Assembly (NCBI RefSeq): GCF_005048155.1
Contig: NZ_SUMB01000008.1
Span: 248,001-312,000, forward strand
Reading direction: 5' to 3'
DNA from: Streptomyces piniterrae
GTDB lineage: Bacteria; Actinomycetota; Actinomycetes; Streptomycetales; Streptomycetaceae
Length of the DNA: 64,000 bases
How positions within the stretch are numbered: the first letter of the stretch is position 1; each line of letters opens with the position of its first letter. Positions 33,493 to 41,650 of this stretch are shown one piece after another. The position numbers and the translations under genes are program-made. The notes beneath the pieces are model-generated. The model searched no databases. It had not been told where the DNA came from and worked only from the letters and a program-made list of their open reading frames with translations.

Positions 33493-34887
33493 GTGAGCAC
33501 CGAGAACGAGGGAGCCGTCGGCCCGTCGGAGGCCAAGCCGCCGACGGTTCCGCAGGCGTCGGACAGCGCCCCCGTGTCCGCCTCCGGCGCACAGACTCCG
33601 GACGCCCCGCCCGTGCCGGCCACTCCGCCCGCGGCGCCCCCGCCGCCGGGCTTCGCACCGACCGGGCCCGGGGCAGCACACGGTCACTCCGGTGGCGGCT
33701 GGGGACAGCAGCCTCCTTACGGGGGCGGCGGCGACCCCTGGGGCAGGCCCGCCGGCCCCGCCAAGAAGAGCATCGGCGGCCTGATCGCGGCCGTCCTGGC
33801 GGCAGCGCTGGTCGCGGGCGGCGTCGGCGGCGGCATCGGCTTCTGGGCCGCGGGCCGCGACGACACCGCCTCGACGACGGTCACCGCGACCGGCAACCCC
33901 GAGGCGCTGAACCGCAAGCCCACCTCCGTCTCCGGGATAGCCCAGAAGGCGCTGCCCAGTGTGGTGACGATCGAGGCGCAGGGCGCGACCGGCGAGGGCG
34001 GCACCGGCACCGGCTTCATCTACGACAAGCAGGGCCACATCCTCACCAACAACCACGTCGTCGCCAGCGCGGCCGAGAGCGGCGGCAAGCTCACCGTGAC
34101 GTTCTCCAACGGCAAGAAGTACGACGCCGAGGCCCTCGGCCGGGCCGAGGGCTACGACGTCGCGGTCATCAAGCTCAAGAACGCCTCGGACGTCTCCCTC
34201 AAGCCGCTGCCGCTCGGCAGGTCCGCCAACGTCCAGGTCGGCGACGCCACCATCGCGATCGGTGCGCCCTTCGGGCTGTCCGGCACGGTCACCACCGGCA
34301 TCATCAGCGCCAAGGACCGCCCGGTGGCGTCCAGCGACGGCGGCGGCACCAGCGCCTCGTACATGAGCGCCCTGCAGACCGACGCGTCGATAAACCCCGG
34401 GAACTCCGGTGGCCCGCTGATGGACGCGGCCGGCAATGTCATCGGCATCAACTCCGCCATCCAGTCGGCCAGCGGCGGCGGTCTGGGCGGCGAGTCCCAG
34501 CAGTCCGGCAGCATCGGCCTGGGCTTCGCGATCCCCATCGACCAGGCGAAGCGGGTGGCGCAGGACCTGATCAAGACCGGCCGGCCGGTCTATCCGCAGA
34601 TAGGCGTCCAGGTCGGGATGAAGGACACCGGTGACGGCGCGACCATCGCCCAGACCGGCAACAACGGCACGGACGCGGTGACTCCGGGCGGCCCCGCCGA
34701 CAAGGCCGGCCTCCAGCCCGGCGACACCATCACCAAGCTCGACAACACGGTGATCGACAGCGGCCCGACCCTGATCAGCGAGATCTGGCAGCACAAGCCC
34801 GGCGACCGGGTCACCCTCACGTACAAGCGAGCCGGCAAGGAGCACACCGCCCAGGTCACCCTGGGGCAGCGCGCGGGCGACAAGTGA
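33493..34887 (+). CDS. HtrA/DegP-type trypsin-like protease with PDZ domain
   Basis: 464 residues from GTG 33493 with AGGAG 6 bases upstream. The first 90 or so are Pro/Gly-rich and cytoplasmic, followed by one helix (IGGLIAAVLAAALVAGGVGGG). The extracellular serine protease has His in ILTNNHVVASA (about residue 185), Asp in GYDVAVIKL (about 220) and Ser in NPGNSGGPL (about 303). A C-terminal PDZ domain (about 365-455) contains GGPADKAGLQPGDTITKLDN. Such proteases degrade misfolded envelope proteins under stress. It lies upstream of the tRNA-Ser gene. Confidence 0.95.
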   Translation: MSTENEGAVGPSEAKPPTVPQASDSAPVSASGAQTPDAPPVPATPPAAPPPPGFAPTGPGAAHGHSGGGWGQQPPYGGGGDPWGRPAGPAKKSIGGLIAAVLAAALVAGGVGGGIGFWAAGRDDTASTTVTATGNPEALNRKPTSVSGIAQKALPSVVTIEAQGATGEGGTGTGFIYDKQGHILTNNHVVASAAESGGKLTVTFSNGKKYDAEALGRAEGYDVAVIKLKNASDVSLKPLPLGRSANVQVGDATIAIGAPFGLSGTVTTGIISAKDRPVASSDGGGTSASYMSALQTDASINPGNSGGPLMDAAGNVIGINSAIQSASGGGLGGESQQSGSIGLGFAIPIDQAKRVAQDLIKTGRPVYPQIGVQVGMKDTGDGATIAQTGNNGTDAVTPGGPADKAGLQPGDTITKLDNTVIDSGPTLISEIWQHKPGDRVTLTYKRAGKEHTAQVTLGQRAGDK

Positions 34888-34929
34888 CGCGCTAGGCTGA
34901 TCCCGCGACACCGCGCCGCGGTGCCGCGG

Positions 34930-35016
34930 GGAGGCTTGCCCGAGCGGCCTAAGGGAACAGTCTTGAAAACTGTCGTGGCGGCAACGTCACCGTGGGTTCA
35001 AATCCCACAGCCTCCG
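34930..35016 (+). tRNA. tRNA-Ser (anticodon UGA)
   Basis: The acceptor arms GGAGGCT and AGCCTCC pair at the ends, with discriminator G. The anticodon stem ACAGT/ACTGT encloses CTTGAAA, giving anticodon TGA. A long variable arm (class II) and the T loop GTTCAAATC are present. CCA is not encoded. Length is 87 bases. A terminator follows 29 bases later. Confidence 0.96.
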
Positions 35017-35044
35017 CAGAGGTCAGCGACTTAGCTGGTCAGAA

Positions 35045-35076
35045 GGGGCGCCCGAGGGGATCGGGTGCCCCTTTTT
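35045..35076 (+). terminator. Intrinsic terminator after tRNA-Ser
   Basis: An 11-base stem (GGGGCGCCCGA / TCGGGTGCCCC, one G-T pair) with loop gggga is followed directly by TTTTT. It is a classical rho-independent terminator for the tRNA transcript. Confidence 0.88.
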
Positions 35077-35401
35077 GCGTTTGGCCCGTCGCACTGCCGG
35101 ACCGCCTGCGTCTCACCCCTGACGGGGCATTAGATCGCAGTGGCCGTGTGCGGGAAATCGCGTGGTGGGCACCGCAGCCGGTGTGGCCTGGTGGTCGGCA
35201 AGATCGGCGCCCGGAGGCCCCCGCCCGCCGCGTTGGCCCAGGTAGAATCGGGTTTCCAGTCGGGAGGCTCCCTACGCAGGTGAGGGGGCGCCCGGTGGAC
35301 GACCGGGGCCCTCTCGGCGTTCTGGATGAGGGACGGTGGGCACCGTGGTGGCGCGAACGGCGGGTGTGGGGGGCGGCGGCCCGGTGCGTGGGAGGCGGCC
35401 G

Positions 35402-35851
35402 GTGGTGGTGATCCGGCGGGCGGTCGCGCGCGACGCCAAGCGGCTGAGCCGGCTCGTGCAGAAGTCGGCTGCCTATGAAGGCCCGTATGCCGCGATGGTC
35501 GCGGGGTATCGGGTGGGTCCTGACTACATAGAGACGCACCGGGTCTTCGTCGCCGTCGACGAGGCCGACGACGGCCGGCCGCTCGGCTTCTACTCGCTGA
35601 TCGTCGAACCGCCGGAGCTGGACCTGATGTTCGTGGCGGACCACGCGCAGGGGCTGGGCATCGGACGCCGGCTCATCGAGCACCTACGGGGCGAGGCGCG
35701 GCACGTCGGACTGGGCAGCGTACGGGTCGTCGCGCACCCGCCCGCCGAGGGCTTCTACCGCAGCGTGGGTGCGCGGCTCATCGGGACCGTGCCGGCGAAC
35801 CCGCCGGCGGTGATGTGGGACCGGCCGGAGTTCACCCTTTTGGTGGCGTAG
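35402..35851 (+). CDS. GNAT family N-acetyltransferase
   Basis: 149 residues from the GTG at 35402 (VVVIRRAVARDAKRLSRL), with GGAGG 6 bases upstream; earlier in-frame GTGs lack this. The acetyl-CoA-binding motif A is LDLMFVADHAQGLGIGRRLIEHLRGEA, preceded by GFYSLIVEPPELD and followed by VAHPPAEGFYRSVGARLIGTVP. The acceptor substrate is unknown. Confidence 0.88.
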   Translation: MVVIRRAVARDAKRLSRLVQKSAAYEGPYAAMVAGYRVGPDYIETHRVFVAVDEADDGRPLGFYSLIVEPPELDLMFVADHAQGLGIGRRLIEHLRGEARHVGLGSVRVVAHPPAEGFYRSVGARLIGTVPANPPAVMWDRPEFTLLVA

Positions 35852-36439
35852 AACGGGGAGGTTCGGGGCGCCGAGTGACGGGTCGCCGAACCTTGGCGGC
35901 GCCGAGAGCGGGGGCGTCGAGGGCCGGGTGTCCCCGTGGTCCTCAAGTCCCGTATTTCTGAAGGCATTTGCCATGGTGCAGCGGTGAAACCCGCTTTCCG
36001 GAGGCTTCTGCGGGTAGTTCCCGCTGTTGATGTGTCGCTCGTGTTCGCAAGTCCGGTTCCTGAGGGGCTGGTTCGGGGAAACGCCTTTCATTGACTTCCC
36101 GGGGGCGACCAACTCCCGTCATTTTTATGGTTAATACGCGGTGTGTCGCCGGCGATTCCATTGATCGATCATTTCCGCCGCGTTATAGGAAAGATCGTCA
36201 ATAGGGGATTCGGCTCGGACGGCGGAGAATGTGATTTGTGCTACCCCCGGTACGGGAACTGGCACTGCGTTCCCTGTTGTTGGCCGGAGTTCTCGCAGGT
36301 GGGCGCCTGGATGGCAGGCGGCGAAGGTCTGTACAAACTCCCTGGCGGGCACGCAGTGTCGGATTGCGCCGCACCGGGAAGGCTGAGCAAGGGAACCTGC
36401 GGTGGCGGTGCCGACGATGCCGACCGGTACTGTATGGGG

Positions 36440-36761
36440 TTACCAAACGCCGAACTTCTGAGCGCAGTGCAATCGTGGGTTTCCCCCGGGGGGCCACGAA
36501 TGCTGGCCCGGAAGGGAGGTGGCCCGATGGGCTCCCGCCATAGCCCTAGGGTCACTGCTGCGAGTGGGACCGGGTGTGCGCAATGCGGCCCGGTGGTCCG
36601 GTCCGATACGCACGACCCTGCGGGTTGTGCGGGAGCGGATTCTTCCCCCTTGCAACGCGAAGGGCCCCGACCAACCGGCCAAGGCCCCGCGCGCGGTGAG
36701 TGGTAGAGGGCCTCATCCCCAACGGCTTCGCGGGCTACAGGGGATGAGGCTCTCGCCTTTT
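36440..36761 (+). ncRNA. Candidate structured noncoding transcript
   Basis: The stretch contains several potential helices. GCAGTG near 36467 can pair with CACTGC near 36555. A long hairpin with arms CGCACGACCC and GGGTTGTGCG lies around 36610-36635. The stretch ends at a strong intrinsic terminator. No Rfam family was recognised: not RNase P RNA, tmRNA, SRP RNA, 6C RNA or a known riboswitch. The 5' end is a guess. Confidence 0.28.
36706..36761 (+). terminator. Strong intrinsic terminator, no clear upstream gene
   Basis: A 15-base stem (36706-36720 with 36740-36754, one G-T pair) has a 19-base loop and is followed by gcctttt. It must end a plus-strand transcript, yet no credible coding gene precedes it within 800 bases. 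Confidence 0.75.
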
Positions 36762-37060
36762 CACGTCTGCAATATGTCCGCCGGCCCGAGGCTCGGGATC
36801 GCGACCCGCTGCGTTTCGCGCGACTTCCGTATAGCGGAATGGTGGCGAAATGTGTGACGCGGATCACTTTTTCGCGAACACGTTGGGCTCCATCTTGCCT
36901 CGTAATTGGGGTGCGGTGCGACCATTGGCCGGATCTGGCTCCCGCCCCGCGCTTGTTACTGATCGGAATCGCCGCAGTTCATGGCCGCCTGCCGAGCCGG
37001 GGAGTGGCGCACCTCACACGGTTTTCGCTGCCAGTCGTGACGCATTCGACATGGGTGATT

Positions 37061-37078
37061 CTCACCCGATCGGGTGAG
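37061..37078. promoter_or_regulatory. 18-base perfect palindrome
   Basis: CTCACCCGATCGGGTGAG is fully self-complementary. It lies in AT-richer noncoding DNA upstream of no obvious gene on the plus strand, and 350 bases from the end of the prim-pol gene. It may be an operator or protein-binding site. Confidence 0.5.
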
Positions 37079-37427
37079 TTCGGCTGTCTGGATGTACTGG
37101 TTGGTGAGGGAATGTCGGGCGGTGACGGATGGGTGGTCGAATTGTCGTGGTAGTGGGCGTTGTTGAGGGTGGTTCGGCGGTTCCTGGTCGTTCATGACGC
37201 GACCGGCCTGTCGAGTTACGTACGGTGATCGGTCGGCGGGGCCGGTCGGCCGGGCAATTCGGTGGCGTGGCAAGGCGTTTGCGGCAGCGTCGGGCAATTC
37301 AGACGGATGGTTCGTACGGATGGTTCATGCGGATAGTTCGGATGGATGGTTCGGACGGGTGGAGGGTGCCGGGTGCCGCACCCGGCGGCGGGGTGGGGTA
37401 ACCCGTCGGAGCGGGCGGGCGCAGTGG

Positions 37428-38366
37428 TTAGAGGCGGGCCGCCGACGCGAGTGTGGCGCGGGCCTCTCGTTCGGGCAGGCCGGTGTGGCGGGCGGCCTCG
37501 ATGAGCCGGGCGGCGAGTTCGCGCCCCAGGCCGGCTTCGTGGGCGCGGCAGGCGGCCCAGAAGAGGCGGGCGTTGCGCTGGCCTACGGGGGAGGCGCGGA
37601 CGAAGCGGATGAGGGCGGCGGCGGGATGGGGCGTAGGGGCGCCTTGGTGTGTTTCGGGTGGTGGGGGCGTGAGGAGCGCGAGCAGTGCGCGCGGCGCGGG
37701 GGCGGGTCGGCTCGGGGTGCCGGGGGCCAGGACGTACCGGCCGCGGGTGGTCTGCGAGCCGGGGCCGACCAGATAGCCGCCGGCGCCGCGGATGTCGATG
37801 CCGGGGGCGAGGCGGCCGACGGAGTTGGGGACGGGCGGCGCGGGCGGGCCGGTCAGCCAGAGGTGGCGGCCGCCGCTGGGGGTGCGGACGGTGACCGTGG
37901 GCGGGATCGGGAAGCGGTGCTGTTCGGCGATGAACCGGAGGGCGGTGAGGCCGTCCGCGCCGCTCTTGGTGTCGAGGTCGAGGCCGATGAGGTGGTGCGG
38001 CGGCAGTCCGCAGGCGATGCCGTAGCCGGTGGCCCAGGGGGCGACGGCGAACATCCGGCGGACCTCGAAGGGGTCGGTGCTCGCATCGTGTACGCCGTGC
38101 CCGAGGCGGCCGCATTCGCCGTGGCAGGGCGGGTCGCCGGGCCGGTCGTGGTGCGGGGAGCGGATGGCGGGGAGTTTGCCGCGGGTCAGCGGGATGACGG
38201 CGTAGCCGCGGTCGGCGGCGGCGAGTGCGTGGGCCAGGGCGCGGGTGTGGGTGCTGGTGTGGGCGTCGGGGCAGGGGGCTGCCCTGCGCCCGGAGGGCCG
38301 GAGGTCGGGGTGCGGCGCGGGCGGGGGTCCGGCGGGCGGTGCGGCATGGGGCCGGGGCGTGGCCAT
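37428..38366 (-). CDS. Bifunctional DNA primase/polymerase (prim-pol) protein
   Basis: 312 residues. After a Pro/His-rich N-terminus, the archaeo-eukaryotic primase-like domain begins near residue 45 (AADRGYAVIPLTRGKLPAI). It shows the zinc-type CHGECGRLGHGVHDA and the catalytic pair in LIGLDLDTKSGADG. The sGxH-like RTPSGGRHLWL and GIDIRGAGGYLVGPGS follow. The C-terminal 80 residues are helical. Prim-pols of this kind usually come from plasmids or phages together with a helicase domain, which is absent here. The protein may be a domesticated remnant of an integrated element. Tandem repeats lie just past its 3' end. Confidence 0.88.
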   Translation of the reverse strand: MATPRPHAAPPAGPPPAPHPDLRPSGRRAAPCPDAHTSTHTRALAHALAAADRGYAVIPLTRGKLPAIRSPHHDRPGDPPCHGECGRLGHGVHDASTDPFEVRRMFAVAPWATGYGIACGLPPHHLIGLDLDTKSGADGLTALRFIAEQHRFPIPPTVTVRTPSGGRHLWLTGPPAPPVPNSVGRLAPGIDIRGAGGYLVGPGSQTTRGRYVLAPGTPSRPAPAPRALLALLTPPPPETHQGAPTPHPAAALIRFVRASPVGQRNARLFWAACRAHEAGLGRELAARLIEAARHTGLPEREARATLASAARL

Positions 38367-38811
38367 GGCACCATTTTCGTACAGATGTTCGAGAAAGGGA
38401 AGGGGGGAGGGGCGGGGCTGGGACGCGAGGGGCGAGGAGGGGCTGGTGGGGGCTCCGGGGAAAGTCGGGGTCCGCTCGGGGTTTACCCGGGGTTCCTCAT
38501 GCTTGCGGGGGAATCGGCCCTTCCTAGTGGGTTCGCAGGGGATTCGGTGGGCAATCCTGGGTTCGCGACGTCGAGGAAGAAACCGCGGTGGTCGGCCAAC
38601 CGCCCGGTGAACAAATGGAGTTCAGTCGACAACCCCACGCAGATCGAGAACTTCCACAGGTGACATCGGACTTGAGTGGTTCCTCGGGCTCAGGGATTCC
38701 ACGGGTTTCACGGGACCCATGGGCGCCCCGGGATCCACGCCATCCAGCAGGTCCGGCGAATCCAGCATCGATCCATCAGATCCAGAAGTGTGTTCCGTAG
38801 GAGGAATAGAC
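38367..38811. other. Noncoding gap before the secreted Asn-rich protein
   Basis: About 445 bases. The right part is rich in degenerate short repeats (gggattccacggg, gatcca). No gene or hairpin is convincing. The promoter of the secreted protein should lie here. Confidence 0.4.
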
Positions 38812-39117
38812 ATGGCAAGCACCCGTACAGCCCGCGTCCTCGCTGTCGCAGCGGCACTGCCCTTCGCGGTCGCGCTGCTCAGCGGCGTGGCGCAGGCCGA
38901 CAACGGCGGCTTCGCGAACCACGGGTCGAGTTCGGCGGCGGTGAGCCAGGGGGGCGTCGGCGTCGGCGGCAACAACAACGGCAACGCCACCAACGGCCAG
39001 CAGGTGGCCAACGGGGAAGGCGCGTCGAACCAGAACAACACCGCGAGTGTGGACGGCTCCGGCGGGACGTTCATCGACCAGGACAACACCACCGTCAACT
39101 TCTCCGAGATGTGGTGA
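38812..39117 (+). CDS. Small secreted Asn/Gly-rich protein
   Basis: 101 residues from ATG 38812 with AGGAGG upstream. A clean Sec signal (MASTRTARVLAVAAALPFAVALLSGVAQA) precedes about 72 residues rich in Asn, Gly, Ser, Gln and Thr (GVGVGGNNNGNATNGQQVAN, GASNQNNTASVDG). There are no Cys. The N/Q/G-rich repeats resemble surface amyloid or curlin-type strands, but it lacks chaplin and rodlin signatures. Extracellular location is certain from the signal; function is not. Confidence 0.82.
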   Translation: MASTRTARVLAVAAALPFAVALLSGVAQADNGGFANHGSSSAAVSQGGVGVGGNNNGNATNGQQVANGEGASNQNNTASVDGSGGTFIDQDNTTVNFSEMW

Positions 39118-39215
39118 GGTAAGGCGCCGCTGGGGAGAGCGGCGCCTGACCGACGGGTGATGTCGAGGTGCGGCGCAGGGGCAATTGGGCTGCTCTGGGG
39201 TTCACTGCGCCGACC

Positions 39216-39261
39216 TTGACAGCGAGCGGGTTTCTGACGGACAGTCAGAAACCCGCTCGCT
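39216..39261 (+). promoter_or_regulatory. Promoter with overlapping 18-base-arm palindrome (repressor operator)
   Basis: A -35 box TTGACA (39216-39221) runs into a perfect inverted repeat. Its 18-base arms (39221-39238 and 39244-39261) surround a 5-base centre, with core TTTCTGAC / GTCAGAAA. The expected -10 position falls in its centre. There is no T tract, so it is an operator rather than a terminator. A TetR-type repressor of the downstream acyl-CoA catabolic operon is the likely ligand; it is not encoded nearby. Confidence 0.72.
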
Positions 39262-39334
39262 CGTTCGTGCGCCCGGACGGTTCGCCGGAAGGCCCGGCCG
39301 GGACGTACGCCGACGCCGCCAGGAGGCCGCCGAC

Positions 39335-40555
39335 GTGCACCTCGCCCCCACCGCGCGCCAGCAGCGGTTGCGCGCCGAACTCCGCTCGTACTTCCGGGAA
39401 CTGCTGCCCCACGGGCCGGTGGAGGACGCCGCCGGACAGCGCGCGGTGCTGTGCCGGATCGGCGCCGACGGCATGCTGGGCCTGGGCTGGCCGGCCGAGT
39501 ACGGCGGCCAGGGGCGCGGCCCCGACGAGCAGTTCGTCTTCTTCGACGAGGCGTACCGTGCCGGCGCGCCCGTCTCGATGGTCACGCTCAACACCGTCGG
39601 CCCGACCCTGATGAAGTACGGGACGCCGGGCCAGAAGGACTACTTCCTGCCGCGCATCCTCAGCGGTGAGATCGTCTTCGCCATCGGCTACACCGAACCG
39701 GACGCCGGGACCGACCTCGCCTCGCTCCGTACGAGAGCGGTGAGGGACGACGGCGCGGGGAGCGGGGGACGTGAGGGTGAGGAGTGGGGTGGGGGCGGTG
39801 CGGCCGAGGGGGCCGGCCACTGGGTGATCGACGGAAGCAAGAGCTTCACCAGCAACGCCCAGCACGCCGACTGGATCTGGCTCGCCTGCCGAACCGACCC
39901 CGGAGCCCCCAAGCACAAGGGCATCTCGATCATCCTCGTACCGACCGACGCACCCGGGTTCTCCTGGACGCCGATCGAGACGGTCGGCGGACTGACGACC
40001 ACCGCGACGTACTACGACGGGGTCCGCGTCCCGGCCGGGAACCTGGTGGGCGAGGAGAACGCCGGCTGGGGCCTGATCACCAACCAGCTCAACCATGAAC
40101 GGGTCGCGCTCGCCGCCCTCGGTATGCAGGCCGAGGACGCCTTCGACGCGGCCCTGGCCCACGCCCGTACCCCGAATGCGGCGACCGGCGAGCGGCCCGC
40201 CGACCGCCCATGGGTACGGGCCCGGCTCGCCGAGGCGCACGCCCGGCTGGCCGCCACCCGGCTGCTGAACTGGCGGCTGGTCGGCGATGTGGGTGCCGGG
40301 AAGCTCGCCCCCGGGGACGCGAGCGGGGTGAAGTTCGCGGGGACGGAGAGCACCGTCGAGGTCTACCGGATGTGCCAGGAAGCCGTCGGCGACACCGCCC
40401 TCGTACGGGCCGGCTCGCCGGGCGTCTTCGGGGACGGCGAGCTGGAGCGGATGAACCGTGCGGCGCAGATCAACACCTTCGGGGGCGGCGTGAGCGAGGT
40501 CCAGCGGGAGATCGTGGCGACGATGCGGCTGGGGATGCGGAGGGGGCGGCGGTGA
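39335..40555 (+). CDS. Acyl-CoA dehydrogenase (FadE), first gene of sterol-type operon
   Basis: 406 residues from GTG 39335 (VHLAPTARQQRL), with AGGAGG 8 bases upstream. The ACAD fold shows LGWPAEYGGQG, the FAD/substrate region FAIGYTEPDAGTDLASLRT, GSKSFTSNAQHADWIWLACRT and C-terminal AQINTFGGGVSEVQREIVA. A Gly/Glu-rich insertion lies after residue 140. Related pairs (FadE28/FadE29) form heterotetramers that dehydrogenate the shortened steroid side chain. The stop overlaps the next start (GTGA). The first of five translationally coupled genes. Confidence 0.92.
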   Translation: MHLAPTARQQRLRAELRSYFRELLPHGPVEDAAGQRAVLCRIGADGMLGLGWPAEYGGQGRGPDEQFVFFDEAYRAGAPVSMVTLNTVGPTLMKYGTPGQKDYFLPRILSGEIVFAIGYTEPDAGTDLASLRTRAVRDDGAGSGGREGEEWGGGGAAEGAGHWVIDGSKSFTSNAQHADWIWLACRTDPGAPKHKGISIILVPTDAPGFSWTPIETVGGLTTTATYYDGVRVPAGNLVGEENAGWGLITNQLNHERVALAALGMQAEDAFDAALAHARTPNAATGERPADRPWVRARLAEAHARLAATRLLNWRLVGDVGAGKLAPGDASGVKFAGTESTVEVYRMCQEAVGDTALVRAGSPGVFGDGELERMNRAAQINTFGGGVSEVQREIVATMRLGMRRGRR

Positions 40556-41649
40556 GCGAGGGCATGGAGGGCGCGGGCGTGGTGGGTGAGGCGGTGGCCG
40601 GTGGCGAAATGGCCGGTGACGATGTGGCCGGCAACGGAAGGGCCGGTGGCGACGTGGCCGGCGACGGAAGGGCCGGTGGCGACGTGGCCGGCGACGGCTT
40701 GTTCGCGCGGCTGAAGGCGTACGAGGGGCGGTCGGCGGCCGTCGCGGGGGTGGGCAAGGACCCCGTCAACGAGCCGATGATCAGGCACTGGTGCGAGGCG
40801 ATGGGGGACGGCAACCCGGCGTACGCGGGGCCGGACGCCATCGCTCCGCCGGCGATGCTCCAGGCCTGGACGATGGGCGGGCTCTCCGGGCACACCGGCC
40901 GCTCGGGGGCCTACGACGAGCTGTCCGCGCTGCTGGACGCCGCCGGGTGCACCTCCATCGTCGCCACCGACTGCGAGCAGGAGTATCTGCGGCCGCTGCG
41001 TCCCGGGGACCGGATCACCTTCGACGCGGTGATCGAGTCGGTGTCGGGGCGCAAGACCACCAAGCTGGGGACCGGGTACTTCGTCACGACGCGGATGGAC
41101 ATACGGGTGGCGGGGGAGCTGGCCGGGACGCATCGCTTCCGGGTCCTCAAGTACGCGCCTGCGGCCAGGAAATTTACGCCTGCGGCCAAGAAACCCACGG
41201 CCGCCGCGGCTTCTGGAGGCAAGCGCCCGCGCCCTGTGATCAACCGCGACAACGCCGGGTTCTGGGCCGCAGTCGCCGAGCACAGACTGCTCATCCAGCG
41301 GTGCGGCGGCTGCGGAACGCTGCGTTTCCCCTGGCTGCCGGGGTGCAACGGCTGCGGATCGCAGAAGTGGGACACGGTCGAGGCGAGCGGTGCGGGCACC
41401 GTCTACTCGTATGTGGTGATGCACCACCCGCCGTTCCCCGCCTTCACCGCATCCGATCCGGCCGCCGACACCGCGGGTCCCTACGCGGTGGCTCTGATCG
41501 AGCTCGCGGAGGGGGTGCGGATGGTCAGCAACGTGGTCGGCGTGCCCTACGACAAGGTGCGCATCGGGATGCCCGTACGGGTCGAATTCCAGCGGGTGGA
41601 ACCGGAGTTGGAGCTGCCGGTGTTCCGGGTGGCCGGGGGTGAGGGCTGA
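40552..41649 (+). CDS. MaoC-like plus DUF35 OB-fold protein, ChsH2-like
   Basis: 365 residues, GTG start overlapping the previous stop. The N-terminal 45 residues hold a Gly/Ala/Asp repeat (AGGDVAGDGR twice) from tandem DNA repeats at about 40625-40690. Residues about 50-205 are a MaoC-type hot-dog domain (DPVNEPMIRHWCEAMGDGNPAY). After a Lys/Ala linker comes a DUF35 domain with zinc ribbon (QRCGGCGTLRFPWLPGCNGCGS) and OB fold (VYSYVVMHHPPF). This architecture equals ChsH2, which pairs with ChsH1 for enoyl-CoA hydration and with Ltp2 through DUF35. The neighbours fit exactly. Confidence 0.9.
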   Translation: MSEGMEGAGVVGEAVAGGEMAGDDVAGNGRAGGDVAGDGRAGGDVAGDGLFARLKAYEGRSAAVAGVGKDPVNEPMIRHWCEAMGDGNPAYAGPDAIAPPAMLQAWTMGGLSGHTGRSGAYDELSALLDAAGCTSIVATDCEQEYLRPLRPGDRITFDAVIESVSGRKTTKLGTGYFVTTRMDIRVAGELAGTHRFRVLKYAPAARKFTPAAKKPTAAAASGGKRPRPVINRDNAGFWAAVAEHRLLIQRCGGCGTLRFPWLPGCNGCGSQKWDTVEASGAGTVYSYVVMHHPPFPAFTASDPAADTAGPYAVALIELAEGVRMVSNVVGVPYDKVRIGMPVRVEFQRVEPELELPVFRVAGGEG

Positions 41650-41650
41650 G

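Larger units (their letters stand above)
35852..37427. other. Gene-poor, compositionally mixed region
   Basis: Nearly 1.6 kb without a convincing gene. Two stretches are AT-richer than the genome norm (about 35950-36240 and 36830-37200). It holds a strong terminator with structured sequence before it (36706-36761), an 18-base palindrome (37061-37078) and short tandem repeats of cggatggttcg type (about 37300-37365). The open frames here have atypical composition; one on the minus strand ending at 36131 may be a gene remnant. Confidence 0.5.

Noticed and set aside
34930..35076. Integration site of a mobile element at the tRNA-Ser
   Set aside because: No duplicated tRNA 3' end, integrase or att-flanked island was seen in the downstream 3 kb, although the region beyond 35.9 kb is atypical.
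36238..36543. 101-residue basic open frame before the terminator
   Set aside because: Arg-rich composition, weak ribosome-binding site and no recognisable domain; structured RNA or noncoding DNA is at least as likely.
36571..36640. Cobalamin, TPP, ydaO riboswitch or 6C RNA
   Set aside because: None of the diagnostic conserved boxes or C-rich loops could be found.
39221..39261. Palindrome as terminator of the Asn-rich secreted protein gene
   Set aside because: It lies 104 bases past the stop, has no T tract, and starts at a TTGACA box. An operator fits better, though a terminator is not excluded.
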